Shown piece by piece: positions 62,644-64,000 of a DNA stretch of 64,000 nucleotides; the stretch's first letter is position 1; the number at the start of each line of letters is the position of its first letter. The notes under the pieces are model-generated. The model searched no databases, had not been told where the DNA came from, and saw nothing but the letters and a program-made list of their open reading frames with translations. Origin of the DNA: Trichoplusia ni (Eukaryota; Arthropoda; Insecta; Lepidoptera; Noctuidae); NCBI RefSeq assembly GCF_003590095.1, contig NC_039479.1, forward strand, positions 11,098,001-11,162,000, written 5' to 3'. A program made the translations under genes and the position numbers.

Positions 62644-63721
62644 TTTCATCGCCGTGTTTGTCCACGACTCACCTTGATGTATTAAAGTCATCATTGATCA
62701 AAAATGTATCGTTATTTATATTAAAACTTAGTTTTATTTGGTTCGTGAATAGTTAGAGCATTGACTCGGAATACATTTATTCAAATATTTACACAATACA
62801 ACGTATGGTTAATAAAAAACCATTTGTCCCAGAACTACCTTTCATCGCCATGTCCTAAACATATTTGAGAATATTGCATATTCTAACGTTTTGCGTCGCT
62901 CCCGTTTTGCGTTAAACGTTGCATATAAGTAACGTCGAAAGGCTAGACAAGGAACGACGTGTGTACGTGCCTGCGTTTTCGAGCTATAATTAAAAGTATT
63001 CAATTTTTTTGGTACTGGACATTTTTTCTTTCATCGCCGTGGATAGGTCTAACTTCTATTTCAATAAGTTTTTAATCTCGATTGAGCATTCAATACAATG
63101 CCATTTATATTTAGCTTATTTGTAAAGTGTTCATTACTGTGAATTATTACCAGTTTTTTAGTAAATTGAATTATACCCCTTGATTTTCATCGCCGTGCTC
63201 TCATTTCCGTGGTTTCCGTGGACAAAATTTGCTATGGCAATGAAAAAAAATACACGGGAATGAAAAAAATATCATCGCCGTGCCTTGTAAAACAGTTTCC
63301 TTTCATTGCCGTGGCCACGTGTTTCATTTCCGTGACTTATGTTTGTTTCGCCACTAGACAGGAATGTATCTATTTATAGTTATATTATAAAAATAATATC
63401 ATGTGTGACTGGATTTTTACACATTATATTCTATTATTATTGCGTATAAATTAATAGTATTTATTTTTGTTTCAATGATTAACTTTATCATTTAAATATT
63501 CTTGTACACTATAATAACATTTCATTGCCATGGACGCCTGCTTCATTGCCGTGCATGCATGTTTCATCGCCGTGGCACGGAATTTTCAATCTTGTATATC
63601 TCGTTAGTTTTTTAAGCTATCTGCTAGATATTAAGCAAAACTGCATATCTGATCGAAAACTTGAGAAAACACTATTTTTTATTGTTCTAAAGTTGAAGAA
63701 TAAAAAATCCACGGAAATGAA
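62644..63721. repeat. Cluster of a dispersed 13-14 bp motif, TTTCATYGCCRTGG
   Basis: Forward copies begin at 62644, 62840, 63029, 63185, 63200, 63213 (partial), 63270, 63301, 63322, 63520, 63541 and 63562; inverted copies are at 63234, 63253 and 63709. Main form TTTCATCGCCGTGG; variants TTTCATTGCCATGG and TTTCATTTCCGTG. The sequence between copies is unrelated and AT-rich, so this is not an ordinary tandem repeat. It may be a multi-site binding platform, or debris of an unknown repeat family. Confidence 0.75.
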
Positions 63722-64000
63722 GATTCTTTTGGACCTGTTGAAATTCACCCATCTATGTGATCCAAGAATGCTTGGATCTGGGTGTGTATGTGCATGTAAC
63801 TGGACTTTTTGTGAGACCTCCTCAACACAAGGATTAAAATCCTTCGATAAAAAAAATTGATGTCATTACAATGGTATTTGTATTTGTAGTGCTTCCGTCT
63901 TAACTGGACAAATTTTTAATTGACAATTCGAACATTTGGACGTTCAAAATTCAAGTCACGTCAGTACACAGACCGAGTACCTGAATCGATCGACTATTTA

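Larger units (their letters stand above)
61205..64000. other. 5' intron or upstream DNA of the acyltransferase gene
   Basis: No further acyltransferase exon was found on the minus strand up to the window edge. The stretch contains a SINE head (62379-62530) and a striking short-motif cluster (62644-63721); otherwise it is AT-rich. Confidence 0.5.

Noticed and set aside
63525..63860. 111-codon plus-strand frame starting MPWTPASLP
   Set aside because: It begins inside the short-motif cluster, is Cys/Lys/Leu-rich without domain likeness, and has no upstream gene context; it looks like a chance frame.
1..64000. CRISPR array, bacterial operon or prophage
   Set aside because: Spliceosomal introns, insect repeats and AT-rich spacers show a eukaryotic nuclear sequence. 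The motif cluster at 62.6-63.7 kb has irregular spacing and mixed orientation, unlike CRISPR repeats.

Overview
The window looks like nuclear DNA of a moth, most likely a noctuid-type lepidopteran. The non-coding DNA is very AT-rich, genes are split by many introns, and there are several interspersed repeat families I recognise from Lepidoptera: RTE-like LINE 3' ends with GATGATGATG tails, tRNA-headed SINEs, non-autonomous Helitron-like repeats ending in AGCTAGT, and a Penelope-like fragment. The species cannot be fixed from sequence alone.

Left part (1-8.8 kb): a 5'-truncated RTE-type LINE on the minus strand, then 4.5 kb without genes, then a complete seven-exon TRAF6-like gene on the minus strand (5125-8806). 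Every exon joins in phase to give a 417-residue RING / TRAF-type zinc finger / coiled-coil / MATH protein. Intron 3 is a GC-AG intron.

Middle (8.8-27.6 kb): no host coding exon was recognised. There are Helitron-like repeats, small hairpins, a CpG-rich segment with an Inr+DPE pair at canonical spacing near 15.05 kb (a possible plus-strand promoter), and an apparently intact Tc1-type DD34E transposon (22090-23648) with 45-bp terminal inverted repeats, TA target duplication and an uninterrupted 344-codon transposase.

Centre-right (27.6-48.6 kb): a seven-exon plus-strand gene for a secreted 412-residue cysteine-rich protein carrying eight C-[Y/H]-x(7)-C modules, probably of the insect DUF4789 type. 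Its 15-kb first intron holds a full-length Ty3/gypsy LTR retrotransposon (29432-35772) in the same orientation. The two 450-bp LTRs read as identical, the flanking AGGT duplication is intact, gag and pol are open, and a canonical slippery heptamer lies in the gag-pol overlap, so the insertion is very recent.

Right part (49.4-64 kb): tail-to-tail with the previous gene, nine C-terminal exons of a minus-strand NRF-6-like membrane acyltransferase (459 codons here; the N-terminus lies beyond the window). In the upstream or intronic DNA of this gene, 62644-63721, a 13-14 bp motif (TTTCATYGCCRTGG and TTTCATTTCCGTGG variants) occurs about 15 times in both orientations, separated by unrelated AT-rich sequence. 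This is the most unusual signal in the window and is not explained by any feature I recognise.
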